A stretch of DNA of 7,344 nt from Gammaproteobacteria bacterium (GTDB lineage Bacteria > Pseudomonadota > Gammaproteobacteria > GCA-001735895): NCBI GenBank assembly GCA_027293245.1, contig JAPUFZ010000317.1:1-7344 (forward strand), read 5' to 3'. This document shows positions 1-6,623 of the stretch, one piece after another. The position numbers and the translations under genes were made by a program. The notes under the pieces were generated by a model. The model saw nothing but the letters and a program-made list of their open reading frames with translations, ran no database searches and was not told where the DNA came from. Numbering within the stretch: position 1 is the first letter of the stretch; each line of letters begins with the position of its first letter.

Positions 1-43
1 GCCGGAAGCAGAAGCGAAGGAACAAAATCTGAATGACCGCTGT

Positions 44-133
44 TGTTAAGGGTTGTCAGATGCCTGCCCCCGCAGCAATGCTCTGACAGGATGGCATGAG
101 GATCAGAGGGCAGGCGTCGGACAACCCTTAACA
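44..133. repeat. 90-bp element with 26-bp imperfect terminal inverted repeats
   Basis: The left arm at 44-69 and the right arm at 108-133 are reverse complements over 26 bases with two mismatches. The outer part reads TGTTAAGGGTTGTC on the left and GACAACCCTTAACA on the right. The 38-base centre contains a shorter nested pair, CTCTGA at 81-86 and TCAGAG at 103-108. Transcribed, it would fold into a long stable hairpin. The ends are TG...CA, as in some insertion sequences, but the flanks (GCTGT left, TTTAG right) show no target duplication and there is no T-tract after the stem. It could be a MITE-like or REP-like mobile repeat, or a structured RNA end of a gene lying to the left. The repeat is certain; its nature is not. 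Confidence 0.8.
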
Positions 134-160
134 TTTAGAGAAGTTCGAGCTAACGAAATG

Positions 161-260
161 AATGACTGCTTTGCGGATATTGCCTGGTCAGGGAGGAATG
201 ACATCCTAACATTTAAAATTTGCAGGAGCGATCACCAGTAATTTCCCCAAAGCAGTCAAT
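161..260. repeat. Second inverted repeat with AATGACTGCTTT-type ends
   Basis: The 16 bases at 161-176 (AATGACTGCTTTGCGG) pair with those at 245-260, which read ATTGACTGCTTTGGGG on the minus strand, with two mismatches and a perfect 11-base core. The arms enclose about 68 bases with no clear gene. Related sequence occurs at 32-41 (AATGACCGCT), on the minus strand at 305-291 (AATGACCCCTTCGGG), and at 6590-6599 (AATGACCGCT). The arms therefore look like degenerate members of a dispersed intergenic repeat family. From general knowledge, similar AATGWCCGCTTT sequences recur between genes in gammaproteobacteria; that resemblance is from memory and unchecked. Confidence 0.55.
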
Positions 261-288
261 CAGATTTTAGAGGTCAACGGCTGGAGTC

Positions 289-302
289 GACCCGAAGGGG
301 TC
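289..302. repeat. Small GC-rich hairpin, GACCC-GAAG-GGGTC
   Basis: A perfect 5-bp stem (GACCC 289-293, GGGTC 298-302) closes a GAAG tetraloop of GNRA-like form. It lies inside the gene-free left part and overlaps the minus-strand copy of the AATGACC motif at 291-305. Read leftward on the minus strand, it lies downstream of the remnant ending at 397, but neither side has a T-run, so an intrinsic terminator is not supported. The rest of 261-396 shows no recognisable gene. Confidence 0.35.
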
Positions 303-396
303 ATTGGCCAATTCCAAAAAGATGATAGTAGTCAATCCAATGGAATACTCATCGCCCAAATGTTTGACATGCCCCACCGGTTCGCGCGTCGTACTT

Positions 397-672
397 TTAT
401 TCAGGTAATCCTGCTATGCGCAATCCATTCAGGTATCTTTCCAGCATGTCTGGTTCTATAAAATAGGGGAGACTTTCACGAAGTTTTGTTATTGTCAGAT
501 GGGGTAGTAGTTCCTGGAGCTTTTCCCCGGCAGCCTTAGCGTCTGTATATCGTCCCAGATTTCCGTAGCTTGCGGCAAGAGTTCGATAGCCTCCGGAAAA
601 TCCGGGGTTGGCCTGGATAGTTTTCTTGCCCAATCAGCAGCATCTTCACCCCCGGCACAATAGCCCAAACAC
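397..672 (-). pseudogene. C-terminal remnant of a TPR / adenylate-cyclase-type protein, frameshifted
   Basis: Reading leftward to a TAA at 397-399, the last 75 or so residues are a clean TPR tail. ANPGFSGGYRTLAASYGNLGRY is followed by a stretch ending LERYLNGLRIAGLPE. This ending is characteristic of the tetratricopeptide tails of class III adenylate cyclases and related TPR regulators. The preceding helix, EDAADWARK, is in a different frame. The two join smoothly (WARK then TIQANPG) if one A is restored to the AAAA run near 620-624. Recognisable homology fades before about position 672. No cyclase catalytic or DNA-binding domain fits between there and the transport operon at 909, so this is a truncated, decayed fragment even if the frameshift is a sequencing error. 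Which full-length parent it came from cannot be told. Confidence 0.7.
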
Positions 673-841
673 CTTCGACCAGATTCCAGAGTAGCTTTGG
701 CCTCAGGGAGAGTCTTGGGCAAGCGCCCAGATTCCGCAACCCCTGGTAACTGGAGATAGGCTGCCAGGGCAGGGCTCCTCTGAATACTGCTAGGAAATCC
801 GTGCTATTTGAGAGTTTAATTCGTTATTTTGACCAGAGCTT

Positions 842-870
842 TTGATTTGTTGGGGTTTTGATTTTAGAAT
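842..870 (+). promoter_or_regulatory. Candidate sigma-70 promoter of the transport operon
   Basis: TTGATT at 842-847 is separated by exactly 17 bases from TAGAAT at 865-870, each a close match to the -35 and -10 consensus. Transcription would begin near 877, giving a leader of about 30 bases before the ATG at 909. The surroundings (785-890) are AT-rich and contain no gene. No operator palindrome stands out; GTGG at 871-874 and CCAC at 889-892 could form a weak hairpin in the leader. Confidence 0.5.
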
Positions 871-897
871 GTGGGTGAAAATAAAAATCCACCTTAC

Positions 898-902
898 GAG
901 GG
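898..902 (+). promoter_or_regulatory. Ribosome binding site of the substrate-binding protein gene
   Basis: GAGGG lies six bases before the ATG at 909, a near-ideal Shine-Dalgarno. It supports this start, as does the signal peptide that begins there. It is one of the strongest sites in the operon, consistent with the binding protein being made in excess over the membrane parts; livH and livM have no comparable site. Confidence 0.7.
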
Positions 903-908
903 TATCCT

Positions 909-2072
909 ATGAAGAGCAAACTCCTTTGCAGCAGTCTTGTTGCAGTTTCCGTATTTATTGCGGCACCCGCATCGGCGGCCGTAAAGATTGGCATGATAAC
1001 GACACTGACCACCAAAGCCGGTTATCTGGGTGAAGATATTCGCGATGGTTTTTTACTCGCGATCGAGCAAGGTGGTGGCCAACTCGGTGGCGTTGACGTC
1101 GAGTTACTGGTTGAAGACGATGGTCGTAAACCGGGTAAAGGCCTGCAGATATCCGAGCGCTATATCAAGAGTGAAAAGGTCAAGATCATGACCGGTATCG
1201 TGTTTTCCAATGTTGCTATGGCGGTGGTTCCCAAGGTCGTAGCGGATGATGTGTTCTACATTAGTCCGAATGCCGGACCTTCGGCATTGGCAGGCAAGGG
1301 CTGCAATAAGAATTATTTTAATGCGGCCTGGCAAAACGACAACTTGCACGAGGTGATGGGGCAATATGTAAAGGATGCGGGATATGCCTCGGTGTATATT
1401 CTGGCGCCCAACTACCCCGCGGGCAAAGACGCACTCGCGGGTTTTAAACGCTACTACAAGGGAAAAATAGCAGGCGAAGTTTATACGCGGCTGGGTCAGT
1501 CTGATTACGCGGCCGAGCTGGCCAATCTGCGCGCCGCCAAACCGGATGCGGTATTTTTCTTTTTACCGGGAGGCATGGGAATCAATTTTCTCAAACAGTA
1601 CGCCCAGGCGGGTCTGAAGCAGTCGATTCCGGTTTTCGGTCCGGCTTTTTCATTTGATGCGCGTATTCTAAAAGCAGTGGGTGATGCAGCGGTCGGCGTA
1701 CACAATGGTTCACAGTGGAACTTTGACCTGGACAATGCTGCGAATAGAACCTTTGTTTCAGCGTTTAAGGCGAAATATAACCGCATGCCAACCCTCTATG
1801 CCAGCCAGGGCTACGACACTGCCAACTTGATCGCGAGTGCATTGAAGGCCACTTCGGGTGATCCGTCTAATATGGACGCATTTCGAACTGCACTGGAGAA
1901 GGCTGATTTTGCATCGGTGCGAGGTAGCTTTCGCTTTGGTAGCAATCATCATCCCATACAGGATATTTACGTGCGTGAGGTGGTGAAAGATTCCAGCGGC
2001 ATATACAATAAAACCGTGAAGAAAGTGTTCAGTGATCACGCCGATGCTTATGCCGGGGACTGTAGTTTATAG
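909..2072 (+). CDS. Periplasmic substrate-binding protein of a Liv-type ABC importer, aromatic-acid-like branch
   Basis: This 387-residue protein captures the solute in the periplasm and delivers it to the LivHM channel encoded next. Residues 1-23 form a Sec signal peptide: basic start MKSK, hydrophobic core, ASA cleavage site before AVKIGMI. The rest is a type 1 periplasmic binding fold (Peripla_BP_6 style) of normal length. Marks include LVEDDGRKP (67-75), ISPNAGPSALAGK (118-130), WQND (141-144), LAPNYPAGKDALAGFKRYYKG (165-185), FFLPGGMG (217-224), YDTANLI (302-308) and FRFGSNHHPIQDIYVREV (341-358). These match my recollection of the nitrobenzoate (Nba)-like subgroup better than LivJ/LivK. 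Known for the family: uptake of amino acids, amides and aromatic acids. Inferred: an aromatic or other carboxylate ligand. After processing only two cysteines remain, C132 and C385 in the C-terminal GDCSL, which might form a disulfide. Confidence 0.95.
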   Translation: MKSKLLCSSLVAVSVFIAAPASAAVKIGMITTLTTKAGYLGEDIRDGFLLAIEQGGGQLGGVDVELLVEDDGRKPGKGLQISERYIKSEKVKIMTGIVFSNVAMAVVPKVVADDVFYISPNAGPSALAGKGCNKNYFNAAWQNDNLHEVMGQYVKDAGYASVYILAPNYPAGKDALAGFKRYYKGKIAGEVYTRLGQSDYAAELANLRAAKPDAVFFFLPGGMGINFLKQYAQAGLKQSIPVFGPAFSFDARILKAVGDAAVGVHNGSQWNFDLDNAANRTFVSAFKAKYNRMPTLYASQGYDTANLIASALKATSGDPSNMDAFRTALEKADFASVRGSFRFGSNHHPIQDIYVREVVKDSSGIYNKTVKKVFSDHADAYAGDCSL

Positions 2073-2103
2073 CGTTATCGTATCGACGCGCTGTTAACCA
2101 ATT

Positions 2104-3012
2104 ATGCTGTTATTTTTCGAGCAGCTGTTAAACGGTCTCCAGTTCGGGTTTATGCTTTTCCTTTTGTCGGCGGGGCTGACACTGGTATTCGGGGTGATGA
2201 ACCTGATTAACCTGGCACATGGCTCGTTCTACATGGTGGGCGCCTATGTAGCCGCGACAGTGATGCTCGCCAGTGGCAGCTTTGTGCTGGCTTTGCTGGT
2301 TGCACTGCTCGTCGCCGCAGCCTGTGGGTTGCTGGTGGAAGTCATCGTCCTGCGGCATTTGTATCGACGCGATCATCTTGATCAGGTATTGGCTACTTTC
2401 GGCCTGATTTTGTTTTTTAATGAAGCGACTCGAATGATCTGGGGGCGTCAGCCGCTGTTTATGCAGCTACCTGAATTTCTTTCTTCCACCGTCGAAGTGA
2501 TTCCCGATGTACCTTATCCTCTGTATCGACTGGTGATTATCGGAGTAGGGCTAGCGGTGGCGCTCGGGCTATACCTGTTAATCAATCACACGCGCCTCGG
2601 CATGCGTATCCGGGCTGGCGCCAGCGACCGCAGCATGATAGCCGCACTGGGAGTCAATATTCGCTGGCTGTATAGTCTGGTGTTTGCCCTCGGAGCCCTG
2701 CTTGCCGGCTTCGCCGGGGTGATGGCGGCGCCCATATTTGCGGTTGAATCAGGCATGGGTGAAAGCATCCTGATTCTGACCTTTGTGGTGATAGTGATCG
2801 GTGGTATCGGTTCGATCAAGGGTGCTTTGCTCGGAGCACTGCTAGTCGGTCTGGTCGATACGCTGGGACGCGCCTTTTTACCGGACCTGTTGCAGTGGCT
2901 GTTTACCACCAGTAGTGCTAACAGCATAGCGGCTTCGCTGGCCTCGATGAGCATATACATTCTGATGGCGGCTATTCTCGCGTTTAAACCTCGCGGTCTG
3001 TTCCCGGTCTGA
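2104..3012 (+). CDS. livH: LivH-type inner-membrane permease
   Basis: This 302-residue integral membrane protein is one of the two permease halves of the importer and pairs with LivM. It has about eight hydrophobic segments (roughly 9-31, 36-57, 58-86, 94-112, 141-161, 188-212, 221-255 and 278-295). Family signatures are GLTLVFGVMNLINLAHGSFYMVGAY (24-48 region), the cytoplasmic loop TRLGMRIRAGASDRSMIAALGVN (163-185), which should contact an ATPase, and VIVIGGIGSIKGALLGALLVG (229-249). It ends with the typical FKPRGLFPV. Length is normal. It follows the binding protein by 31 bases. No convincing Shine-Dalgarno precedes the ATG, so translation may depend on ribosomes arriving from the upstream gene. 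The start is supported by the conserved distance to the first signature. Confidence 0.95.
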   Translation: MLLFFEQLLNGLQFGFMLFLLSAGLTLVFGVMNLINLAHGSFYMVGAYVAATVMLASGSFVLALLVALLVAAACGLLVEVIVLRHLYRRDHLDQVLATFGLILFFNEATRMIWGRQPLFMQLPEFLSSTVEVIPDVPYPLYRLVIIGVGLAVALGLYLLINHTRLGMRIRAGASDRSMIAALGVNIRWLYSLVFALGALLAGFAGVMAAPIFAVESGMGESILILTFVVIVIGGIGSIKGALLGALLVGLVDTLGRAFLPDLLQWLFTTSSANSIAASLASMSIYILMAAILAFKPRGLFPV

Positions 3013-3029
3013 GTAAGCGAATTGCCAGT

Positions 3030-4019
3030 ATGAGTTCGATCAATCGTAAATGGATTTTCTTGCTCGTTTGCCTGTCGCTATTGATACTCCTGCCACCGGT
3101 TTCACAAACACTCGATGAAAGTTACTTAATCTCCAGCATGACCCGGGTGCTGATTTTTGCGATGGCGGCTATTAGTCTGGACCTGATCGTCGGGTATGGC
3201 GGCATGGTCAGTTTTGGGCATGCAGCGTTTGTTGGCCTGGGGGCCTATACAGCGGCTATTTTGAGTTTCCATATCAATGATGGCAGCCCGTTATTCACCA
3301 TGCCCTTCGCCTACGATGGAACCAACCAGCTATGGGCCGTGTTACTGGTAGCGATAGGGGTGGCAGCATTGGTGGCAACACTGACCGGTATGATCAGTCT
3401 GCGAACGCACCGCATTCACTTCATTATGATAACCCTGGCATTTGCGCAAATGTTGTATTACCTGTTCATTTCGCTTGATTATTATGGCGGCGAAGATGGC
3501 TTGCCGATGATGGGTCGAAATCAGATACCCCTCATCGATAGTGGCGACGATACCTCGTTTTACTACTTTTGCCTGTTAGTCCTGATTCTGTTCATCATCC
3601 TGGCACGGCGGCTGGTTGGTTCACATTTCGGGCGCGTACTACAGGGTTGTAAATACAATGAGAAACGCATGCAAACACTGGGCTTTAACACCTACAGGTA
3701 CCGTCTGACGGCGTATGTCATTGCCGCCATGGGCGCGGCCGTAGCGGGGGTGTTACTGGCCAATAAAACCGAATATGTCGATCCCGGGTTGTTTTCCTGG
3801 CACCTGTCGGGTGAATTGCTGGTGATGGTAATACTCGGCGGCATGGGGAGCATTTATGGCGCGGTTATCGGCGCCATTGTTTACCTGTTACTGGAACAGA
3901 TCTTCTCAGCCTACACCGAACACTGGATGATCCTGCTGGGACCGGTACTGATACTGGTCGTCATCTATGCTCGACACGGTATTTATGGATACCTGCAGAA
4001 GTTGAATCAAAATGCCTGA
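3030..4019 (+). CDS. livM: LivM-type inner-membrane permease
   Basis: This 329-residue polytopic permease is the partner of LivH. A hydrophobic N-terminal segment (8-22) is followed by the LivM hallmark ISLDLIVGYGGMVSFGHAAFVGLGAY (48-73 region). Next come SLRTHRIHFIMITLAFAQM (123-141), GGEDGLPMMG (153-162), the ATPase-contacting loop GRVLQGCKYNEKRMQTLGFN (201-220), and GELLVMVILGGMGSIYGAVIGA (261-282). Length fits the family. Residues 80-105 (NDGSPLFTMPFAYDGTNQ) form an extended periplasmic loop, and another lies around 160-176. The gene starts 17 bases after livH with only a weak ribosome site and ends inside livG, an 8-base overlap that implies translational coupling. Substrate specificity cannot be read from it. 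Confidence 0.95.
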   Translation: MSSINRKWIFLLVCLSLLILLPPVSQTLDESYLISSMTRVLIFAMAAISLDLIVGYGGMVSFGHAAFVGLGAYTAAILSFHINDGSPLFTMPFAYDGTNQLWAVLLVAIGVAALVATLTGMISLRTHRIHFIMITLAFAQMLYYLFISLDYYGGEDGLPMMGRNQIPLIDSGDDTSFYYFCLLVLILFIILARRLVGSHFGRVLQGCKYNEKRMQTLGFNTYRYRLTAYVIAAMGAAVAGVLLANKTEYVDPGLFSWHLSGELLVMVILGGMGSIYGAVIGAIVYLLLEQIFSAYTEHWMILLGPVLILVVIYARHGIYGYLQKLNQNA

Positions 4020-4761
4020 TATCCTGTTGAGCACAGAAAATTTATGCAAAAGCTACGCTGGCCTGCGCGCCAACCATAACCTCAACCTGCAACTGCTAAG
4101 GGGCGAAATTCATGCCCTGATTGGCCCCAATGGCGCCGGCAAATCGACTGCGGTGGCCCAGCTATCGGGTGAACTCGCTTCGGACAGTGGTCGTATCATT
4201 TTTGAGGGTCGTGATATTACCCGGATGGCCGTGCATGCCAGGGCCAGGGCAGGGGTGTCGCGCTCGTTTCAGGTCACCTCGGTGTTTGATGAGATGAGTG
4301 TACTCGATAACCTGGCACTGGCGATTCAGGCCCACCATGGACATAGTTATCGGTTCTGGAGGGCGGCCAAAAAAGATCGATTTCTAAACACGCAGGCCAA
4401 CACTCTGGCTGATCAGTTCGGGCTGGAACAGGCGCATGATTTACTCGCCGGTACACTTGCCCACGGCGAGAAGCGTCAGCTAGAAGTAGCCATGACCCTG
4501 GCCGGAAACCCCAGTCTATTACTACTCGATGAGCCGATGGCAGGGATTGGCCCGGGTGGCTCAAAGAAACTCACCGAATTACTCGATGCGCTGCGCGGAC
4601 GTTATACCGTATTGCTGGTAGAGCATGATATGGATGCGGTGTTTGCGCTCGCCGATCGAATTTCTGTACTTGTTTATGGGGAGATCATAGCCACCGGCAG
4701 CGTTGACGAAATTCGTCGGGATAAGAAAGTGCAGCAAGCCTACCTGGGGGAAGTATGCTAA
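4012..4761 (+). CDS. livG: LivG-type ATP-binding subunit
   Basis: This 249-residue cytoplasmic ATPase energises the LivHM channel, working as a heterodimer with LivF. All nucleotide-binding elements are present: Walker A GPNGAGKST (38-46), Q-loop SRSFQ (Q87), signature LAHGEKRQLEVA (149-160; the LSGGQ equivalent, in the usual LivG variant form), Walker B SLLLLDEP (168-175, D173/E174) and switch histidine H205 in LLVEHDM. A C-terminal tail (EIIATGSVDEIRRDKKVQQAYLGE) is typical of LivG. The start lies within the end of livM (ATGCCTGA) with no good ribosome site, so it is probably translated by coupling. The stop overlaps livF by 7 bases. No irregularity is seen. Confidence 0.96.
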   Translation: MPDILLSTENLCKSYAGLRANHNLNLQLLRGEIHALIGPNGAGKSTAVAQLSGELASDSGRIIFEGRDITRMAVHARARAGVSRSFQVTSVFDEMSVLDNLALAIQAHHGHSYRFWRAAKKDRFLNTQANTLADQFGLEQAHDLLAGTLAHGEKRQLEVAMTLAGNPSLLLLDEPMAGIGPGGSKKLTELLDALRGRYTVLLVEHDMDAVFALADRISVLVYGEIIATGSVDEIRRDKKVQQAYLGEVC

Positions 4762-5456
4762 TCCTCGATCAGGTTCACGCCGGATACAATAGCAGCGAAG
4801 TCTTGCATGGCATTGATTTACAATTGCAGGAAGGCGAGGTTGTCACCTTGTTGGGCCGTAATGGAATGGGCAAAACCACCACAATCAATTGTATTATCGG
4901 CTTACTGGAAACACGCTCCGGCTCAATCGAATTTAACGGCGTTCGGCTGGATTTGATCGCTTCCTATCAGATTGCCCGGATGGGAGTAGGCCTGGTGCCT
5001 GAGAACAGACGTATTTTTCCCAATCTAACGGTAACCGAGAACTTGATGGTTGCAGCAGCCAATTATTCCGATTCAGCTTCACCCTGGACGCTCGAACGTA
5101 TTTTCAGGCTGTTCCCGCGACTGCAGGAACGCCATCGGCATTATGGGAATCAATTATCCGGTGGTGAACAACAGATGCTGGCAATTGGGCGGGCCTTGAT
5201 GATCAATCCCAGATTATTGATTCTAGATGAAGCCACCGAGGGACTGGCGCCGTTAATTTGTAATGAGATATGGAACGTCATCAGGCAACTCAAACAACAA
5301 CGGCAGTCCATTCTTATCGTCGATAAGAATTTAAATACCCTGTTGAGTATTGCCGACCGTTACTACCTGATGGAAAAAGGTGAAGTGGTCGCACAGGGAT
5401 TGGCGACCGATCTGGCCTCAGACAATGCCATGCAGGCTCGATACCTCGGTGTGTAA
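4755..5456 (+). CDS. livF: LivF-type ATP-binding subunit
   Basis: This 233-residue second ATPase of the importer carries Walker A GRNGMGKTT (34-42), VPENRRIFPNLTVTENL (81-97) with Glu at the Q-loop position as usual in LivF, signature LSGGEQQM (134-141), and Walker B LLILDEATEGLAP (154-166, D158/E159). The switch position reads LIVDKN (188-192, K191) where LivG has histidine. LivF proteins commonly lack this histidine (VEQN or VDKN), so that is a family trait rather than damage. A purine-rich GGGGGA about four bases before the ATG provides a ribosome site within the end of livG. The gene ends the transport operon. No GC-rich stem with T-run follows in the next 136 bases, so read-through into the reductase gene is possible. 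Confidence 0.95.
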   Translation: MLILDQVHAGYNSSEVLHGIDLQLQEGEVVTLLGRNGMGKTTTINCIIGLLETRSGSIEFNGVRLDLIASYQIARMGVGLVPENRRIFPNLTVTENLMVAAANYSDSASPWTLERIFRLFPRLQERHRHYGNQLSGGEQQMLAIGRALMINPRLLILDEATEGLAPLICNEIWNVIRQLKQQRQSILIVDKNLNTLLSIADRYYLMEKGEVVAQGLATDLASDNAMQARYLGV

Positions 5457-5545
5457 TTCTTAGCCCTGTTCAAGCGCTGACTGGCAGGCAAGGCAATAAT
5501 GTAATCAAGAGCCATGGCCTGTTCTAAGGTATCATAGTCAGGGCA

Positions 5546-5560
5546 AGTATTTTCGATACT
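5546..5560. promoter_or_regulatory. Palindrome upstream of the reductase gene, possible operator
   Basis: AGTAT-TTTCG-ATACT is a perfect 5-bp inverted repeat with a 5-base spacer, 32 bases before the reductase ATG. Its position suits a regulator site or a small leader hairpin. The 5457-5592 gap also contains GCCATGGC (5512-5519) and a GCCCTG/CAGGGC pair (5463-5468, 5539-5544). No well-spaced -35/-10 pair was recognised, so whether the reductase has its own promoter is open. Short palindromes occur by chance and this one is weak evidence. Confidence 0.25.
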
Positions 5561-5592
5561 GCGCTCTATTCAAATCAAATTGGAAAATTACT

Positions 5593-6588
5593 ATGCATCA
5601 ACGAAAGCTTGGACCTTTCAAGGTTTCGGCCATTGGTCTCGGTTGTATGAATATGTCCTCGGGCTATGGGGCTGCCGATAAGAAGGAATCGATTCGGTTG
5701 CTCAATGAATGTATCGATAGCGGTTATAGCTTTCTCGACACTGCCTCGATGTACGGCGATGGACACAACGAGGAATTAATCGGCAACACGCTGAAGCATC
5801 GCCGCGATGAATATGTACTTGCCAGCAAATGCGGTATTTCAAAAACAGCCGATGGCAGCAATGAAATGAATGGTCGTCCAGAAGTGATTCGACAGACCTG
5901 TGAAAATAGTTTGCGGCGTTTGCAAACCGATGTGATCGATTTGTATTATCTACATCGACTAGATCCAAAGATACCCATCGAGGAAAGCGTGGGTGCGCTT
6001 GGAGATCTGGTAACCGAGGGGAAAATACGGACCATCGGCCTGTCGGAAATGTGTGCTGAAACTACCTACCGCGCGCATAGCGAACATCCGATCACGGCGA
6101 TGCAGTCGGAGTACTCACTATGGACGCGCACGCCCGAACGTAAAATACTGTCGGTATGCGACGAACTGGAGATAACCTTTGTCGCTTTTTCGCCGTTGGC
6201 GCGATCTTTTCTGACCGGAATTACCAGTAATGCCACCGAAGTCGGTGAAGACGATATACGTGCAAATTTTGCTCGACCCCGGTTTGAGGGTGATAATTTT
6301 ACCAGCAATCTGAAATTACTGGATCCATATCGGGAGATTGCCGAGCAGCAAAAATGCACCATGGCACAGCTTGCGTTGGCCTGGGTGCTGGCGCGAGGCA
6401 GCAAAAATTTGATTCCGATTCCCGGCACCAGGGAGGTTTCGCATATGAAAGAAAATGCCGCGGCGGGAGATATAAAACTGAGCGATGAAACTGTGCAAAT
6501 TCTCGACCAGTTGATTAATGAAAAAACGGTTGCCGGGCGGCGTTATACCGATGTCGTGATGGCTTCAACGGATTCTGAAAGAGACTAA
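5593..6588 (+). CDS. Aldo/keto reductase, NAD(P)H-dependent
   Basis: This 331-residue soluble (beta/alpha)8-barrel oxidoreductase would reduce an aldehyde or ketone to an alcohol using NADPH or NADH. The catalytic tetrad is intact: D49 and Y54 (FLDTASMYG), K79 (LASKCG) and H121 (YYLHRLDP). Other family marks are GLGCMNMS (16-23), GLSEMCAETT (149-158), MQSEYSLW (170-177), FSPLARSFLTG (199-209) and the cofactor-phosphate-region motif IPIPGTREVSHMKENAAA (274-291). Length and layout fit the YakC/AKR13-like bacterial reductases, though subfamily assignment is only by eye. GGAAA at 5582-5586 is a good ribosome site for this ATG. The gene ends with tandem stops TAATAA. It follows the importer on the same strand and could act on the imported compound or a breakdown product, but the physiological substrate is unknown. 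Confidence 0.93.
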   Translation: MHQRKLGPFKVSAIGLGCMNMSSGYGAADKKESIRLLNECIDSGYSFLDTASMYGDGHNEELIGNTLKHRRDEYVLASKCGISKTADGSNEMNGRPEVIRQTCENSLRRLQTDVIDLYYLHRLDPKIPIEESVGALGDLVTEGKIRTIGLSEMCAETTYRAHSEHPITAMQSEYSLWTRTPERKILSVCDELEITFVAFSPLARSFLTGITSNATEVGEDDIRANFARPRFEGDNFTSNLKLLDPYREIAEQQKCTMAQLALAWVLARGSKNLIPIPGTREVSHMKENAAAGDIKLSDETVQILDQLINEKTVAGRRYTDVVMASTDSERD

Positions 6589-6590
6589 TA

Positions 6591-6623
6591 ATGACCGCTT
6601 ATCACCCACTTCATTCATGTTAA
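6591..6623 (+). CDS. Possible 10-codon mini-ORF overlapping the transporter start
   Basis: ATG at 6591 opens a 10-codon frame (MTAYHPLHSC) that stops with TAA at 6621-6623, after the transporter ATG at 6617 has begun (ATGTTAA overlap). AGAG at 6580-6583 sits seven bases before it, a fair ribosome site, whereas the transporter ATG has none. It may load ribosomes for translational coupling, or be chance. No known leader-peptide pattern, such as a run of one amino-acid codon, is seen. Confidence 0.25.
   Translation: MTAYHPLHSC

Noticed and set aside
2..49. Frame reading PEAEAKEQNLNDRCC then TAA, as a possible 3' end of a gene entering from the left
   Set aside because: Only 15 codons, no recognisable ending, and other frames also stop nearby. 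It cannot be supported, though it would suit the 44-133 hairpin lying just after it.
53..241. 62-codon plus-strand open frame at the left end
   Set aside because: It runs through both inverted repeats, has no ribosome site, and its composition is not protein-like or family-like.
536..739. Minus-strand frame in the region upstream of the TPR remnant
   Set aside because: An out-of-frame shadow; the similarity-bearing helix EDAADWARK lies in the neighbouring frame. Bases 673-841 otherwise show nothing beyond promoter-like AT richness.
2072..2089. GCGT...ACGC stem between the binding-protein gene and livH
   Set aside because: Only four base pairs with a ten-base loop and no T-run; too weak to call an attenuator or processing site.
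2586..2960. 124-codon minus-strand open frame inside livH
   Set aside because: Antisense shadow of a strongly conserved permease gene, with low-complexity composition and no known motif.
5457..5592. Terminator after livF
   Set aside because: Short repeats are present (GCCATGGC, GCCCTG/CAGGGC), but there is no compact GC stem followed by Ts.
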